In this document: positions 1 through 8,961 of the stretch, in pieces
How positions within the stretch are numbered: the first letter of the stretch is position 1
How the letters are laid out: each line of letters opens with the position of its first letter
Origin: Chloroflexota bacterium
Lineage (GTDB): Bacteria > Chloroflexota > Anaerolineae > Aggregatilineales > Phototrophicaceae
Length of the DNA stretch: 64,000 nucleotides
Assembly (NCBI GenBank): GCA_026707745.1
Contig: JAPOWG010000036.1
Coordinates: 62,001 to 126,000, forward strand
Direction of reading: 5' to 3'
Notes under the pieces: generated by a model
Seen by the model: the letters and a program-made list of their open reading frames with translations, nothing else
The model's database searches: none
What the model was told of the DNA's origin: nothing
Position numbers and translations under genes: made by a program

Positions 1-307
1 GATTTGCGAATAGTGAGAATATGCCCGGATTCTCTCTGATATGTGTGAAGGCGATCAAAGCCTCTTCATAAGGGGTCATTTCGGGCTTGAGCAGATCCAT
101 CATCTCCGTCAGGCCGGACTGCAATACATGCAAGAGCAGATCATCCTTGCCCTTGAAGTGGCGGAAGAACGTGGCATAACCTATTTCCGCATGTTGCGTC
201 AGCATTTTGATCGTAATTGCTTCATAGCCGAACTCGAGAGCGAGCGAGATCATTGCATCGCTGAAGGCCTGTCGGGTGCGCAAAATGCGACGATCGAGCT
301 TTTTCAT
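1..307 (-). CDS. TetR/AcrR family transcriptional regulator (C-terminus beyond window edge)
   Basis: The reading frame is open from an ATG at 305-307 down to base 1, giving 102 residues. It starts MKKLDRRILRTRQAF, followed by an acidic/hydrophobic helix and a helix-turn-helix with the TetR-type sequence GYATFFRHFKGKDDLL at about residues 45-60. TetR proteins are usually 180-220 aa, so only the DNA-binding domain and the first ligand-domain helices are here. In this family the N-terminal domain binds an operator and the C-terminal part binds an inducer; the ligand cannot be guessed. No in-frame ATG lies just upstream. The regulated gene is not visible; the upstream side is a long non-coding stretch. 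Confidence 0.85.
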   Translation of the reverse strand, partial: MKKLDRRILRTRQAFSDAMISLALEFGYEAITIKMLTQHAEIGYATFFRHFKGKDDLLLHVLQSGLTEMMDLLKPEMTPYEEALIAFTHIRENPGIFSLFAN

Positions 308-1133
308 GGAAGCAAAGTTACCTCGAAGGACTTGGGCCAAAGCACGGATGAGTCTCCATTATTTGCGAGAGCGCGTAGGGACGGCGCCCTCCCTGCGCGC
401 AGCGATGCGCTCATAAATCGCGGGGAGTGACAAAGGAAATCGCATCGTATACAATATTACAACATGTTATCTGCTAATAGTTTTAGCAGTTAATGACACA
501 ACAATAAACCGATTCTAATGTAATATCAATGTTTCGTTTAGAATTCCCTCGTGCAGCGATGTGTCTTCCGCTCGTTCAACGGTCAGCAAAGACCAATAGC
601 TATTTCGACATCTGCGATTGGCTTAAGCGTATCGCTGTCTTCAGCCGCCCGATAGCGCTGGCCTCACTTGCAGATTAGCTTCGGGGTGGCGCCAGGCCAC
701 GCCGCCAAATTGAGGGAATCCCGTTTCAATTCCTTCGAATATTTCTCACCTGCCTGCCTCAGACCATTCTATTGGACATCTTGGTCGTCCACATAAACGG
801 GGCAAGTTCATTATTTTCCAGGGACTAGTTCTGTGCCTCGGTGCTGAACCCCCCATTATTGAACTCGCGGCGGAGATATCTACGATTTTCAGCGCTACTA
901 TCCAAACAAATGCTGAGCCGGACCAAAGCTAAACATTTGGCAACAAGGGGGGAAACGTACAGTTTCAGTACGCACAAGAACCGTCCGGGCTATGTGGAAT
1001 CAATATTAGTTACCTGTAAGTAGAAGAGTGACAATTGTGATACTAATCATTAACAGCTCGATCGGCGACGCGCAATATCGGTCTTCGACGGTATTCGAAT
1101 ATGTCGCGGCTTGCCCCATAAACTCTCAAAATT
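308..1133. other. Long non-coding stretch with a possible transposase remnant
   Basis: No convincing gene is seen between the TetR regulator and the sigma factor. Short open frames here (841-1023, 1028-1228 and their complements) have no family character and no ribosome binding site. On the minus strand at 664-747 a broken frame reads EKYSKELKRDSLNLA followed by a Pro-Gly turn, which resembles the start of an IS3-type OrfA helix-turn-helix; it is closed by stops on both sides. Bases 430-540 are markedly AT-rich and could hold promoters for either side. Confidence 0.4.
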
Positions 1134-1221
1134 GCCGTTCGGCGCGCAACCGGCAAAAAGGTCTCACGAATGTCGCGCTCACACAAAATAACAAGCCTTC
1201 TCGTCGCATGAGCGACGCGGT
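1134..1221 (+). repeat. Dispersed intergenic repeat, copy A
   Basis: It carries the core TTCGGCGCGCAACCGGC, then a GTCGCGCTCACACAAAATAA block and a terminal hairpin CGTCGC-ATGA-GCGACG at about 1202-1217. Four more copies occur in this window at 11604, 23283 (inverted), 25103 and 58101. This copy lies about 130 bases upstream of the sigma factor start. Confidence 0.75.
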
Positions 1222-1351
1222 CTATTAAAAGACTAAGCCTCCACGTCAGTTGCCGTGTATCATAGCCAGACAAGATACCCTCAACTACAAATTGACGGTT
1301 TATGCAGTTCAAAGCATAATTCTGTTGATGAAGGGCTGGAACGAGCAGTCA

Positions 1352-2005
1352 ATGACTGATTACCGTGAATGGGTCCTGCGGGCAAAATGCGGCGACAAAG
1401 CCGAGCGCGATGACGCTTTCGATCATTTAGTGCGCGATTTTCAGGGAATGGTCTATAGCCTTGCTTATGGCAGGCTGAGCGATAGGCAGTTGGCTGAAGA
1501 CGTCGCGCAGGAAGCGCTGTTGGCCGCATACAAGCAGATTAATCAATTACAGGATGTTGCCGCTTTTCCCGTCTGGTTGCGGCGCATTGTCTTAACACAA
1601 ACTGACCGTATTCAACGTCGACGTCGCGTCCTTATTGAAACTATAGAATTGTCGCAAGAAACGGCTTGTGGCGAACCATCTCCGGAAGCGCTGCTGGAAG
1701 CGAGTGAATTGCGTGAAAATGTACGGGCGGCCGTTGCTGCCTTGCCCGAGATAGAACGCGATGTCACGCGCGATTACTACTTCGAAGGCGAGACGCAGCG
1801 CGAGATTTCCGAACGGTTGAACATTCCTCTGGCGACCGTCAAGAAGCGCCTGCAATACGCTCGCCAGCACCTGCGCGGCTTGATCAGCGGATTTAACGAG
1901 ACGCTGGATCGCGCGATATCCGGCGACTCCGCGCCCAAGGATCAATATCAGCCGGCTTACGTTTACATTCGCCAGCGCCGTCGGCGCGATGCAGACCGGA
2001 CTTAA
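1352..2005 (+). CDS. ECF-type RNA polymerase sigma factor
   Basis: A protein of about 217 aa with sigma-70 region 2 (DDAFDHLVRDFQGMVYSLAY, then LAEDVAQEALLAAYKQI, the region 2.2 signature) and region 4 near the C-terminus (LPEIERDVTRDYYFEGETQ, REISERLNIPLATVKKRLQYAR), the helix-turn-helix that reads the -35 element. The linker between them is short, as in extracytoplasmic-function sigma factors. The start is uncertain: the ATG at 1352 begins a typical ECF N-terminus, but an in-frame ATG at 1328 would add eight residues and neither has a strong Shine-Dalgarno. No anti-sigma gene is adjacent; the basic C-terminal tail (RQRRRR) is unusual. It ends at a strong terminator shared with the convergent protease gene. 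Confidence 0.9.
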   Translation: MTDYREWVLRAKCGDKAERDDAFDHLVRDFQGMVYSLAYGRLSDRQLAEDVAQEALLAAYKQINQLQDVAAFPVWLRRIVLTQTDRIQRRRRVLIETIELSQETACGEPSPEALLEASELRENVRAAVAALPEIERDVTRDYYFEGETQREISERLNIPLATVKKRLQYARQHLRGLISGFNETLDRAISGDSAPKDQYQPAYVYIRQRRRRDADRT

Positions 2006-2030
2006 CAGACGCTAGAGCAAAGACAAAAAA

Positions 2031-2056
2031 GGGCGGAACCAGGTCCGCCCCTTTTT
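2031..2056. terminator. Bidirectional rho-independent terminator
   Basis: Perfect stem GGGCGGA / TCCGCCC with a 6-base loop, flanked by an A run at 2025-2030 and a T run at 2052-2056. It sits between the convergent ends of the sigma factor and the subtilase, so it can terminate both. Confidence 0.85.
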
Positions 2057-2076
2057 GATATTTGTAGCTTTTGAAT

Positions 2077-3261
2077 TTAGCTGCCCGGCACCACCTGGCA
2101 GGCTCCCTGCTTCATGCAGGTCCAGGTCATGTCGCCGCCATCTAGATGCAACTGGGAACCCATGCCCTCCAGGACAGCGGCCATCGCAGAAACGTATGGC
2201 GCGGAGAAGCTGGTACCGTTGAGCGCCTTGTAGCCGTTATCAAGATAGGTGGTATGAACATCGCGACCAGGCGCCCAGATATCGCCGCCCTTGTTGCTAA
2301 AACTGCTGCGCGCGCCGTTCGGATCGACAGCGCCGACGGCGACTACGTTCTCGTAACGCGCCGGGTAACCTGGCGCGCTGCCGCCGCTGTTGCCGGCCGA
2401 AGCGATTACCGTGACCCCGTTGTTGACCGCGTAATCCACGGCGTCTTTTGTCACCTGCGAGCCGACCATGCTGCCAAGTGACAGGTTAATAATATCGGCG
2501 CCCTCGTCCGCGGCATAAACGATACCGGCCGCGACATCCGCCATTGAACCGCTGCCACCGGGTCCCAAAACACGCACTGGCAAGATTGAAGCGTTTGGCG
2601 CGAATCCGGCGATGCCGATGCCGTTGTCGATATTGGCGGCGATGATACCAGCGACCGAACAACCATGCCCGAAGACATCGTCTGGATCATCATCGTCATC
2701 CACAAAATCGTAGCCGTTGTCCAGCACGCGGTCCCCCAAGTCCTCATGGCTCATGCAGACCCCGGTGTCGATGACAGCCACCGTGACCGGTCGCAGATCG
2801 TCCATTTCGTTCCAGGCGGTTTCCGCCTGAATATGGGGCAAAGCCCACTGACGATCGTAATCGGGATCGCTGGGCGGGATATCGAAGTTCACGCTGACAA
2901 AGAAGTCTTGCTCGATTAACTCGACATCGCTGTCAAAGGTGAAATTCATGCCGAAGCCGTCGGGTGGATCCACAACCCAGATTTCCAGTTCATCGATTCG
3001 CTCGACGATAGCCGCGCCGATACGGTCGACGTATTCCTGTTTCTCGCTTTCCGGCGTGTTCGGGTCGTAGTGGAGGACCCAGTTGCCCGTAGGAGAAGCC
3101 CGGTAAACCGGCACGACGCGCGTACTGTCAGGCTCGCCCTTATTCGTGCCGCCGAGGATGATCTCGCTGGGCGGGAACTCGCTGGCCAAAGCCGGAAGCA
3201 TGACTCCCAGCATCAGCAGCAGGGTGAAGCTCAGGATGGTCGCTCGTCTAATGCAAATCAT
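2077..3261 (-). CDS. Secreted subtilisin-like serine protease (peptidase S8)
   Basis: 394 aa. Residues 1-27 form a signal peptide ending LPALASEF. Residues about 45-125 look like an inhibitor-type propeptide. The catalytic domain has Asp165 in VAVIDTG, His199 in GHGCSVAGIIA, oxyanion Asn291 in SAGNSGG and Ser351 in GTSFSAP. An acidic loop (FVDDDDDPDD) precedes the His motif and is typical of calcium-binding subtilases. Four cysteines (169, 201, 382, 388) could form disulfides. The protein ends soon after the Ser motif with no extra domain or anchor, so it is probably released outside the cell. ATG start with AAGGGA upstream. It converges on the sigma factor and is probably monocistronic. Confidence 0.93.
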   Translation of the reverse strand: MICIRRATILSFTLLLMLGVMLPALASEFPPSEIILGGTNKGEPDSTRVVPVYRASPTGNWVLHYDPNTPESEKQEYVDRIGAAIVERIDELEIWVVDPPDGFGMNFTFDSDVELIEQDFFVSVNFDIPPSDPDYDRQWALPHIQAETAWNEMDDLRPVTVAVIDTGVCMSHEDLGDRVLDNGYDFVDDDDDPDDVFGHGCSVAGIIAANIDNGIGIAGFAPNASILPVRVLGPGGSGSMADVAAGIVYAADEGADIINLSLGSMVGSQVTKDAVDYAVNNGVTVIASAGNSGGSAPGYPARYENVVAVGAVDPNGARSSFSNKGGDIWAPGRDVHTTYLDNGYKALNGTSFSAPYVSAMAAVLEGMGSQLHLDGGDMTWTCMKQGACQVVPGS

Positions 3262-3301
3262 GGAGAATCCCTTCGTCTACATTATGGACCTGCGTCTTCG
3301 A

Positions 3302-4936
3302 TCAGTAGGTCGAAATCTGTGTTTCTTTTGCCGTGATGAATTCAAGTAGCGCCGGAAGGCCTTCTTGCGTATTTTGGATGCCGCGCTTGATCGCCGGGAT
3401 AATCTGATCGGGCGATTCGACGCGCTCGCCGTAGCCGCCGAAGGCTCTTGCCATGTCCGCGTAATGACCGGAGATGTCGGTACTGCGAAACTTTTCGGTG
3501 GACACGGGCATAATCGGAATCTCAATCGCCATTGAGAAGTTGTTGAAAAGCACTGACAAAATCGGGATTCTTTCGCGCACAGCGGTCTCGAAATCCATCC
3601 CGGTGAAACCGATAGCGGCATCTCCCCATACATTAACACAGAGCGCATCGGGTCGAGCAAGTTTCGCGCCCATCGCCAGCCCGAGGCCGTAACCGAGCTG
3701 GGTCGTCTTGCCCCAACCGATATAGGTCAGCGGGGCGGCAGACTGCCAAAAGGGCGACAATTGGTCGCGCGGGCTGCCGGCATCGTGCGTGATGATCGTG
3801 TTCTTGACATCGACCGTACGCAGCAGATCCCAGATGACGCGATAAGGCGACAGCGGTGCCTCATCCGATGTGAGCTTCGGCATCCATTGGTCTAGCCACT
3901 CCGCCTTAACCGCAGCGATTTCCGCCGCGACTGCCGCCATGCGCGCTTCGGACGCGCCCTTGGAACGAGCGCGAAGGGCATCCACCAGCCCGTCTAAGAT
4001 TAAGCCGGCATCGCCCAGGAGGGCGATTTCCACGGGCACATCTTTATTGATGTCGGCTGGATCGACCGTCGCATGGATCACCCGTTTCCCAGCGGGAATC
4101 TTGATACCAAAGTATGTTCGCGTGAAACTGCAGCCAATGCCGAAAATCAGATCCGCCTTGGCCAGGAAATGATGCACCGGTTTGGGGATCGCCCGTCCGC
4201 CGGAACCCAAGGCCAAGGGATGATTTTCCGGGAAGGCGCTCTTGCCGCCCAAGCTCGTTGTCACCGGCGCGCCAAGCAGTTCAGCCAATTCTTTCAGTGA
4301 ATCCCAAGCCTTTGCGTAATGCACGCCCTGGCCGGCATAGATCACTGGACGCTCGGCTGCAAGCAAGGCCTCGGCCGCGTCTTCGATCGACGCGCATTCT
4401 GGGCCGTAGCGCAAGGCAGGCGCCGGCGTCGGATCGAAGGAGTCGGCGATTTCCTCGGCAAACAAATCAGACGGGAATTCCACCAGCACTGGGCGCGGTC
4501 GGCCATTGCGGACTTGGGTAAAGGCGCGCCGCATCGCTTCCGGCACGGCTTCGGCCACGGTGACCTGTTCGCAGGATTTCGTCACCTGGCGATAGTTCAC
4601 GGCGGAACTGAAATTGGGCTGGATCTGGGCGATGCGCCGCGGATAGCCGGCCGGAAGCACGACGATCGGCGCGGAATCCCCAAAAGCTTGCGCGACGCCG
4701 CCGAAGGCATTTTCGGACCCCGGTCCGCTCTGCATGCAGAATACGCCGATCTTTTCACCAGAGGTCACGCGGCTCATGGCATCAGCCATGTGCAGTCCGA
4801 TCCGTTCCTGTCGCACGATAATGGGACGGATGTCCAATTTCGCCGCGGCTTCAATCAGCGGGTTCACCGGATAGGCGAACAGGTACTCGACCCCTTCCGC
4901 CTTGAGAACTTTGGCAACCGCATCGGCCACTTTCAT
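3302..4936 (-). CDS. Thiamine diphosphate-dependent enzyme, acetolactate synthase-like
   Basis: 544 aa from the ATG at 4936, which has GGAGG 12 bases upstream; an upstream in-frame start would add 27 unconserved residues. The three-domain ThDP layout is visible: N-terminal Pyr domain with catalytic Glu44 in RQERIGLHMADAM and the GPGSENAFGG turn; a middle nucleotide-fold domain (GQGVHYAKAWDSLKELAELL); and a C-terminal PP domain with the metal/ThDP motif starting GDAAIGFTG and ending LFNN. The usual GDG is GDA. Members include acetolactate synthase, benzoylformate decarboxylase and glyoxylate carboligase; the substrate cannot be read here. No small regulatory subunit or branched-chain gene is nearby, which argues against biosynthetic AHAS. 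A nitrilase lies upstream on the same strand. Confidence 0.85.
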   Translation of the reverse strand: MKVADAVAKVLKAEGVEYLFAYPVNPLIEAAAKLDIRPIIVRQERIGLHMADAMSRVTSGEKIGVFCMQSGPGSENAFGGVAQAFGDSAPIVVLPAGYPRRIAQIQPNFSSAVNYRQVTKSCEQVTVAEAVPEAMRRAFTQVRNGRPRPVLVEFPSDLFAEEIADSFDPTPAPALRYGPECASIEDAAEALLAAERPVIYAGQGVHYAKAWDSLKELAELLGAPVTTSLGGKSAFPENHPLALGSGGRAIPKPVHHFLAKADLIFGIGCSFTRTYFGIKIPAGKRVIHATVDPADINKDVPVEIALLGDAGLILDGLVDALRARSKGASEARMAAVAAEIAAVKAEWLDQWMPKLTSDEAPLSPYRVIWDLLRTVDVKNTIITHDAGSPRDQLSPFWQSAAPLTYIGWGKTTQLGYGLGLAMGAKLARPDALCVNVWGDAAIGFTGMDFETAVRERIPILSVLFNNFSMAIEIPIMPVSTEKFRSTDISGHYADMARAFGGYGERVESPDQIIPAIKRGIQNTQEGLPALLEFITAKETQISTY

Positions 4937-5162
4937 TCGATTGTAATTCCTCCAATGCGCCAAAAGCGCAGAGCGAGAACCATTACCGATGTTATCATGC
5001 GCGCCATGACAGGTCAAACATGATGATTATGGATATGCCCATTCGGTGGCGCACAAGGTTCCGCCTCCAATTTGTGAGCTTCAAGGGTTAGCGCTAAATC
5101 CTTTTACGCAAGATGGGGCGATTGCGTCGCAGTCCGCGTCAATCAGCAGGATGCGCCTCAGC

Positions 5163-6101
5163 CTATTCCAAACGCCGGCGATTCACTTCAAAGGTGAAGA
5201 CATCGTCGCGAGCGTAGTGCCCGGTGACGTCGAGAGTCATCTGTTCTTCCATTATGCGCCGCGGGTCGAGATCAGCATAGATGATGGTTTCCTCGCCTGC
5301 AACCGGCTCCACCAGGTACGCGCCATCCGGACCGATGATGGCGCTGCCGCCATGTAAAAGGAGCGCATCCGATTGAGCGCGCAATTCATCGCTCAACTCA
5401 AGCTCCCCAGGAATGTCGGCAACGGTGAGAATGCTGCCGGCGGCCAGGACAAAGGCGCGTCCCTCAAATGCGTAATGACGACTGGCGATCAGATGGCTCT
5501 CTTTGACAGCCGGCCAAAGCGCCACATGAACGATTTCATTGCTGAGATGTAGCGCTTGCCGCGCATGCGGCATCCAATGTTCCCAACAGATCAAACCGCC
5601 AACGCGACCGGCCGCCGTGTCCACGGCTTTCAAGCCGGCGCCGTCGCCCTGCGCCCAGAGCATTTGCTCGCTGAAGGTCGGCCTGAGCTTGCGATGGTGA
5701 TTGACCAGTTCGCCGTTCGCGTCAATGACGAGCAGGCTGTTATAGAGGCTGCGGTTGCCGCGCCCTTTGAGCACTCGCTCATTGATGCCCAGCACAAGAA
5801 CGACGTCAAGGTCCTTGGCCAGCGTGCGGATCCGCAGCAATTCCGGACCGTCGATCGTCAGGCTGTTTTCGCAGAGCCGGGCATAGACACGTTTGGTCGG
5901 GGCATGATCCCAGAGCGCGGCAGCGGGCGCATAATCCAGCCAAGCCGGGTAACCGGGGAACCAGGTTTCGCCCAGCGTGATTAGTTGCGCGCCGTTGCGG
6001 GCCGCCTCTCCAATGAGCGAGCAGCCCTTTTCAAGGCATCTGGACAGATCGTAGTAGGGGGCGCGGGCCTGGATGATGGCGGCTCTGATTGTATTCGGCA
6101 C
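5163..6101 (-). CDS. Nitrilase-family carbon-nitrogen hydrolase
   Basis: The Glu-Lys-Cys triad is clear. From the GTG at 6101 it is Glu45 in LGETWFPGYPAW, Lys138 in NHHRKLRPTFSE and Cys172 in GGLICWEHWMP. CWEHWMP is the signature of true nitrilases (branch 1, nitrile to acid plus ammonia) rather than amidases or carbamoylases. Length (about 312 aa) fits. The GTG has GGGAAAG about 8 bases upstream; a TTG six bases earlier is also possible. Cytoplasmic, no signal peptide. It is followed on the same strand, after about 225 bases, by the ThDP enzyme; a shared pathway is possible but the gap makes one operon uncertain. Confidence 0.9.
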   Translation of the reverse strand: MPNTIRAAIIQARAPYYDLSRCLEKGCSLIGEAARNGAQLITLGETWFPGYPAWLDYAPAAALWDHAPTKRVYARLCENSLTIDGPELLRIRTLAKDLDVVLVLGINERVLKGRGNRSLYNSLLVIDANGELVNHHRKLRPTFSEQMLWAQGDGAGLKAVDTAAGRVGGLICWEHWMPHARQALHLSNEIVHVALWPAVKESHLIASRHYAFEGRAFVLAAGSILTVADIPGELELSDELRAQSDALLLHGGSAIIGPDGAYLVEPVAGEETIIYADLDPRRIMEEQMTLDVTGHYARDDVFTFEVNRRRLE

Positions 6102-6217
6102 GATCAAGCTTTCCCGGCGATTGTTACCCCGTCGAAGGAGTTGACATTACATGTCAACACTTGTTGGAATCTGTCTCCTAGAATGGCGGAAGTTTCGCGA
6201 AACGGCGCTGTTCGGCC

Positions 6218-6520
6218 CTAGTCGCTATCGAGCACCGCACGCACGCGAAATTGTCCGCCATCGCTATCGGGGGCGTTCGCGACCACATCATCAAGCGGCA
6301 AGGCATCACCGGCCAAATCCGGGCGCAAAACGTTGGTCAAGGGCAGGACCGACGAGGTCGGATCGATATGTGTTGTATCCAGTTCTTCAAGCTTCTGGAA
6401 GTAACCCAGTATGGCAGACAACTGCTGCTGATAGAGCTGGACATCTTCGTCGCTTAGATCGAGGCGGGCCAAATCGGCAATGGCGCGCACATCTTCCGCC
6501 GAAAGTATCGACTCCGACAT
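6218..6520 (-). CDS. gatC: Asp-tRNA(Asn)/Glu-tRNA(Gln) amidotransferase subunit C
   Basis: About 100 aa from the ATG at 6520 (GGGGA upstream): a four-helix start LSAEDVRAIADLARLDLSDE, then LSAILGYFQKLEELDTTHID, PTSSVLPLTNVLRPD and the C-terminal APDSDGGQFRVRAVLD. These are the GatC hallmarks. GatC wraps around GatA and GatB and stabilises the complex that converts misacylated Glu-tRNA(Gln) or Asp-tRNA(Asn). gatA and gatB are not in this window, so the genes are dispersed. It is divergent from the DinB-like gene. Confidence 0.92.
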   Translation of the reverse strand: MSESILSAEDVRAIADLARLDLSDEDVQLYQQQLSAILGYFQKLEELDTTHIDPTSSVLPLTNVLRPDLAGDALPLDDVVANAPDSDGGQFRVRAVLDSD

Positions 6521-6670
6521 ATCATGTCCCCAACGCCGGTATTCCGGATAATGCCGCAAGTGTAACCTTGGAATCCACTAGATTGTAGCATCAGAATATT
6601 GGAAATCTCGAAAGCGCCCGCAGTTTCGTGTACACTCGAACCTGCGACTACCAATCCAAGGAGTCAAAAG

Positions 6671-7234
6671 ATGTTGGCGTCTGTTAATCGAGACGAAGCC
6701 TTGCGGTTGTTAAGGGTCGAACATACCGCTGTTTACAGGTTAATTGATGATTTAACCGACGCAGAGATGACACGCCGCGACACTATCCGATACGGCTTGT
6801 ACGCCGATCAGGAATGCTCTTTCAAGGACCTGCTTGCGCATCTCATATGCTACGAAGCGTTGACACTGGAGGCGATCGCTGCCTGGCGCGCGGGTGAAAA
6901 GCACTGGGTGATCGACGCCGTCGACGATGCCCGCTCCAGCCGGGACATTCACTATGGCGGCATCGCCGACCGCGCCCGCCTCAGCCTGGACGAGCAGATT
7001 GAGGAATATCGTCAGAAGAGCGCAGCGCTGGAATCGGCGCTGGCGGACATGCTGGATGAGCAGTGGCGCGAACCGGCATTCTATCCGACGCGCGGGGGCG
7101 CGGACCTGGGCGGCATGATCGAAAGCATCATGGTAACGCCCCCTCGACCCATGTACCGGCACTTACCGGTCCACATTCCCGATACGAATGCATACATCGG
7201 CAGTCTGCGCCAAAGTCGCGCAGCCAAGCGATAA
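6671..7234 (+). CDS. DinB/ClbS-like four-helix protein
   Basis: About 187 aa from the ATG at 6671, with AAGGAG seven bases upstream; the longer open frame from 6599 has no ribosome site. The N-terminal helix (NRDEALRLLRVEHTAVYRLI), the segment CSFKDLLAHLICYEALTLEA and the later helix pair (LSLDEQIEEYRQKSAALESA) match the DinB/DfsB four-helix layout, in which His residues can bind a metal. The catalytic role is unknown for most members; some are thiol transferases, others resistance proteins such as ClbS. It is probably monocistronic. Confidence 0.7.
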   Translation: MLASVNRDEALRLLRVEHTAVYRLIDDLTDAEMTRRDTIRYGLYADQECSFKDLLAHLICYEALTLEAIAAWRAGEKHWVIDAVDDARSSRDIHYGGIADRARLSLDEQIEEYRQKSAALESALADMLDEQWREPAFYPTRGGADLGGMIESIMVTPPRPMYRHLPVHIPDTNAYIGSLRQSRAAKR

Positions 7235-7266
7235 GACAAGTCTCGCGCTGGACCTTCGCCATGCTA

Positions 7267-7275
7267 TGATATAAT
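7267..7275 (+). promoter_or_regulatory. Extended -10 promoter for the LCP gene
   Basis: TG-A-TATAAT: a perfect -10 hexamer with the upstream TG dinucleotide. The -35 region is weak (CTGGAC about 17 bases upstream). Transcription would start near 7282, leaving a leader of about 60 bases before the ATG at 7345. Confidence 0.5.
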
Positions 7276-7344
7276 TCGCGTCCGTTTAATCGCGGGAAAA
7301 CCGGCACAGCAAAGTCGAACTCGCGCCGGCATAGGCCACATTTA

Positions 7345-8883
7345 ATGCGCATACCTGGTTGGCTATTGGGAATCGTGGGTTTGCTCGTCCTGGTCCTCGG
7401 GACAGGACTCTGTTCCCTTACCGCATTTAGCCTGACAAGACAAACGGCGATCGACTTGCAAGAAGTCGGCGATCCGGCGCTGACGCTGCGCTGCCTGATC
7501 ACGGGTCAGTGGCCCTGTGCCGACAGCGGCTCAGTGGATCCATCGGCGAAGGGCAGCGCGCCGGTGCTGATATTGACGCCGCTCGTCACAGTTGTTCCCG
7601 CGACCGACTCCCAAAAAAATGATCCGCCGCCTGTCGTGACATCCTCTTTCAACCTCGTCGACCCGGCAACAGCGCTTCCACCGACTGACGCGCTGCCTGA
7701 ACCCGACTTGCCGATCATCACAGACCCGCGCCAGATTCGCATCCTGCTTCTAGGGATTGACCAGCGCAGCGCCACCGGCGAGACCGGTCCCTTCCGAACC
7801 GATACAATGATCTTGATGAGCATTGACCCCGTGCGCAAAACGGTCGGCGTGCTGTCCTTGCTGCGCGACCTGTGGGTGACAATACCCGGATACGAAGCCA
7901 ACCGATTGAATACCGCCAATTTCATCGGCGACCGCGATGCCTACCCAGGCGGCGGCGGTCCCGCACTGGCGATGGAAACGGTCGCGACGAATTTTGGGGT
8001 GAGCGTCGACAAATACATCTTAATTAACTTCGACGTATTCACCACTATCGTCGATGTATTGGCGCCGGATGGCGTGCCAGTAACGGTGAGGGAATATATT
8101 AACGATCCGTTTTATCCCGACGCTGGTTACGGCATGATCCACGTTGTTTTCGAGCCCGGGGAACAGCGCATGAACGCGGAGACGCTGCTGCAATATGCCC
8201 GTACACGCGCCACTGAAGGCGGAGACTTCGATAGAGCCAGGCGTCAGCAGGAGGTCCTCGATGCCGTGCGCGCGGAGGTGCTAAGCGCTGGCGGCATCGT
8301 CAACTTGGTTGCCAATGCCCCGGAATTGTGGAGCGAGCTCTCAGCCAACTATCGCACCAATCTCGAACTGAATGACATACTGGCGCTGGGACAACTGATG
8401 GGCCAAATCAAGCGCGAAGACATTCGCTTCGAGGTGGTGAACAATCTTTATGTCAACGATGGTCTGAGCCCTAGCGGCGAATCTGTTTTGTTTCCCGACT
8501 ACGCCGCGATCAGTGAACTGATTCAGCGCACGTTTTATCCCCACATTCAGTTGTCGCCAGCCGAAATCAAAGCGCGCGCCGATGCCGAGGCGGCGCCGAT
8601 CTACGTTTACAATGGCACGCAGATCTTTGGATTGGCGGGCGCGACGCGCGAATGGCTGATCGCCAAGGGCGTATTGGTGACCGGCGTCGGCAACGACACG
8701 AGCAGCGATCTCGAACGGACCGAGATTCGCAACTACGGCGGCCGGCATCTCTGGACGGCGCGTTACATCGCGCAGTTGCTGGGCCTCCCGGACGAGCGGA
8801 TCGTGCGCGCCGGCGATGGTCTGATCGCCGAGGGCGTGATGGTGGCGCTGGGCGAAGACGCTCCCGCGATTATCGAGGGCTAG
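7345..8883 (+). CDS. LytR-CpsA-Psr (LCP) family protein with LytR_C domain
   Basis: 512 aa. One membrane segment (about residues 5-30) anchors the protein, followed by a Pro/Thr/Asp-rich linker. The LCP domain runs from about 130 to 300: ILLLGIDQRS, then FRTDTMIL (Arg151, Asp153) and SLLRDLWVTIPG (Arg174, Asp175), the polyprenyl-phosphate and metal-binding residues. A LytR_C domain follows at about 415-510 (IYVYNGTQIFGLAGATREWL ... RIVRAGDG). LCP enzymes transfer glycopolymers from a lipid carrier to the cell wall or to proteins outside the membrane. No glycopolymer operon is adjacent. The upstream ribosome site is poor. Confidence 0.92.
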   Translation: MRIPGWLLGIVGLLVLVLGTGLCSLTAFSLTRQTAIDLQEVGDPALTLRCLITGQWPCADSGSVDPSAKGSAPVLILTPLVTVVPATDSQKNDPPPVVTSSFNLVDPATALPPTDALPEPDLPIITDPRQIRILLLGIDQRSATGETGPFRTDTMILMSIDPVRKTVGVLSLLRDLWVTIPGYEANRLNTANFIGDRDAYPGGGGPALAMETVATNFGVSVDKYILINFDVFTTIVDVLAPDGVPVTVREYINDPFYPDAGYGMIHVVFEPGEQRMNAETLLQYARTRATEGGDFDRARRQQEVLDAVRAEVLSAGGIVNLVANAPELWSELSANYRTNLELNDILALGQLMGQIKREDIRFEVVNNLYVNDGLSPSGESVLFPDYAAISELIQRTFYPHIQLSPAEIKARADAEAAPIYVYNGTQIFGLAGATREWLIAKGVLVTGVGNDTSSDLERTEIRNYGGRHLWTARYIAQLLGLPDERIVRAGDGLIAEGVMVALGEDAPAIIEG

Positions 8884-8902
8884 TCGACGCCTGGCGACAA
8901 GA

Positions 8903-8931
8903 TTCAAACCCTTGGCAAACTCTGCTATACT
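8903..8931 (+). promoter_or_regulatory. Promoter for the AAA/PIN gene pair
   Basis: TTCAAA at 8903-8908, a 17-base spacer, then TGC-TATACT with the -10 hexamer at 8926-8931 and an extended TG. Predicted start of transcription is near 8938, which supports translation from the ATG at 8962 rather than 8941. Confidence 0.5.
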
Positions 8932-8961
8932 CCAGGTGACATGCAGCCGGGAGAGACCCTC

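Noticed and set aside
841..1228. Small frames (60 and 66 aa) between the TetR and sigma factor genes
   Set aside because: No ribosome site, no family pattern, low coding character; the second partly overlaps a repeat copy.
8941..8961. Seven-residue longer start for the DUF3696 ATPase
   Set aside because: The -10 element and a strong GGGAGAG point to the ATG at 8962; the 8941 start would leave almost no leader.
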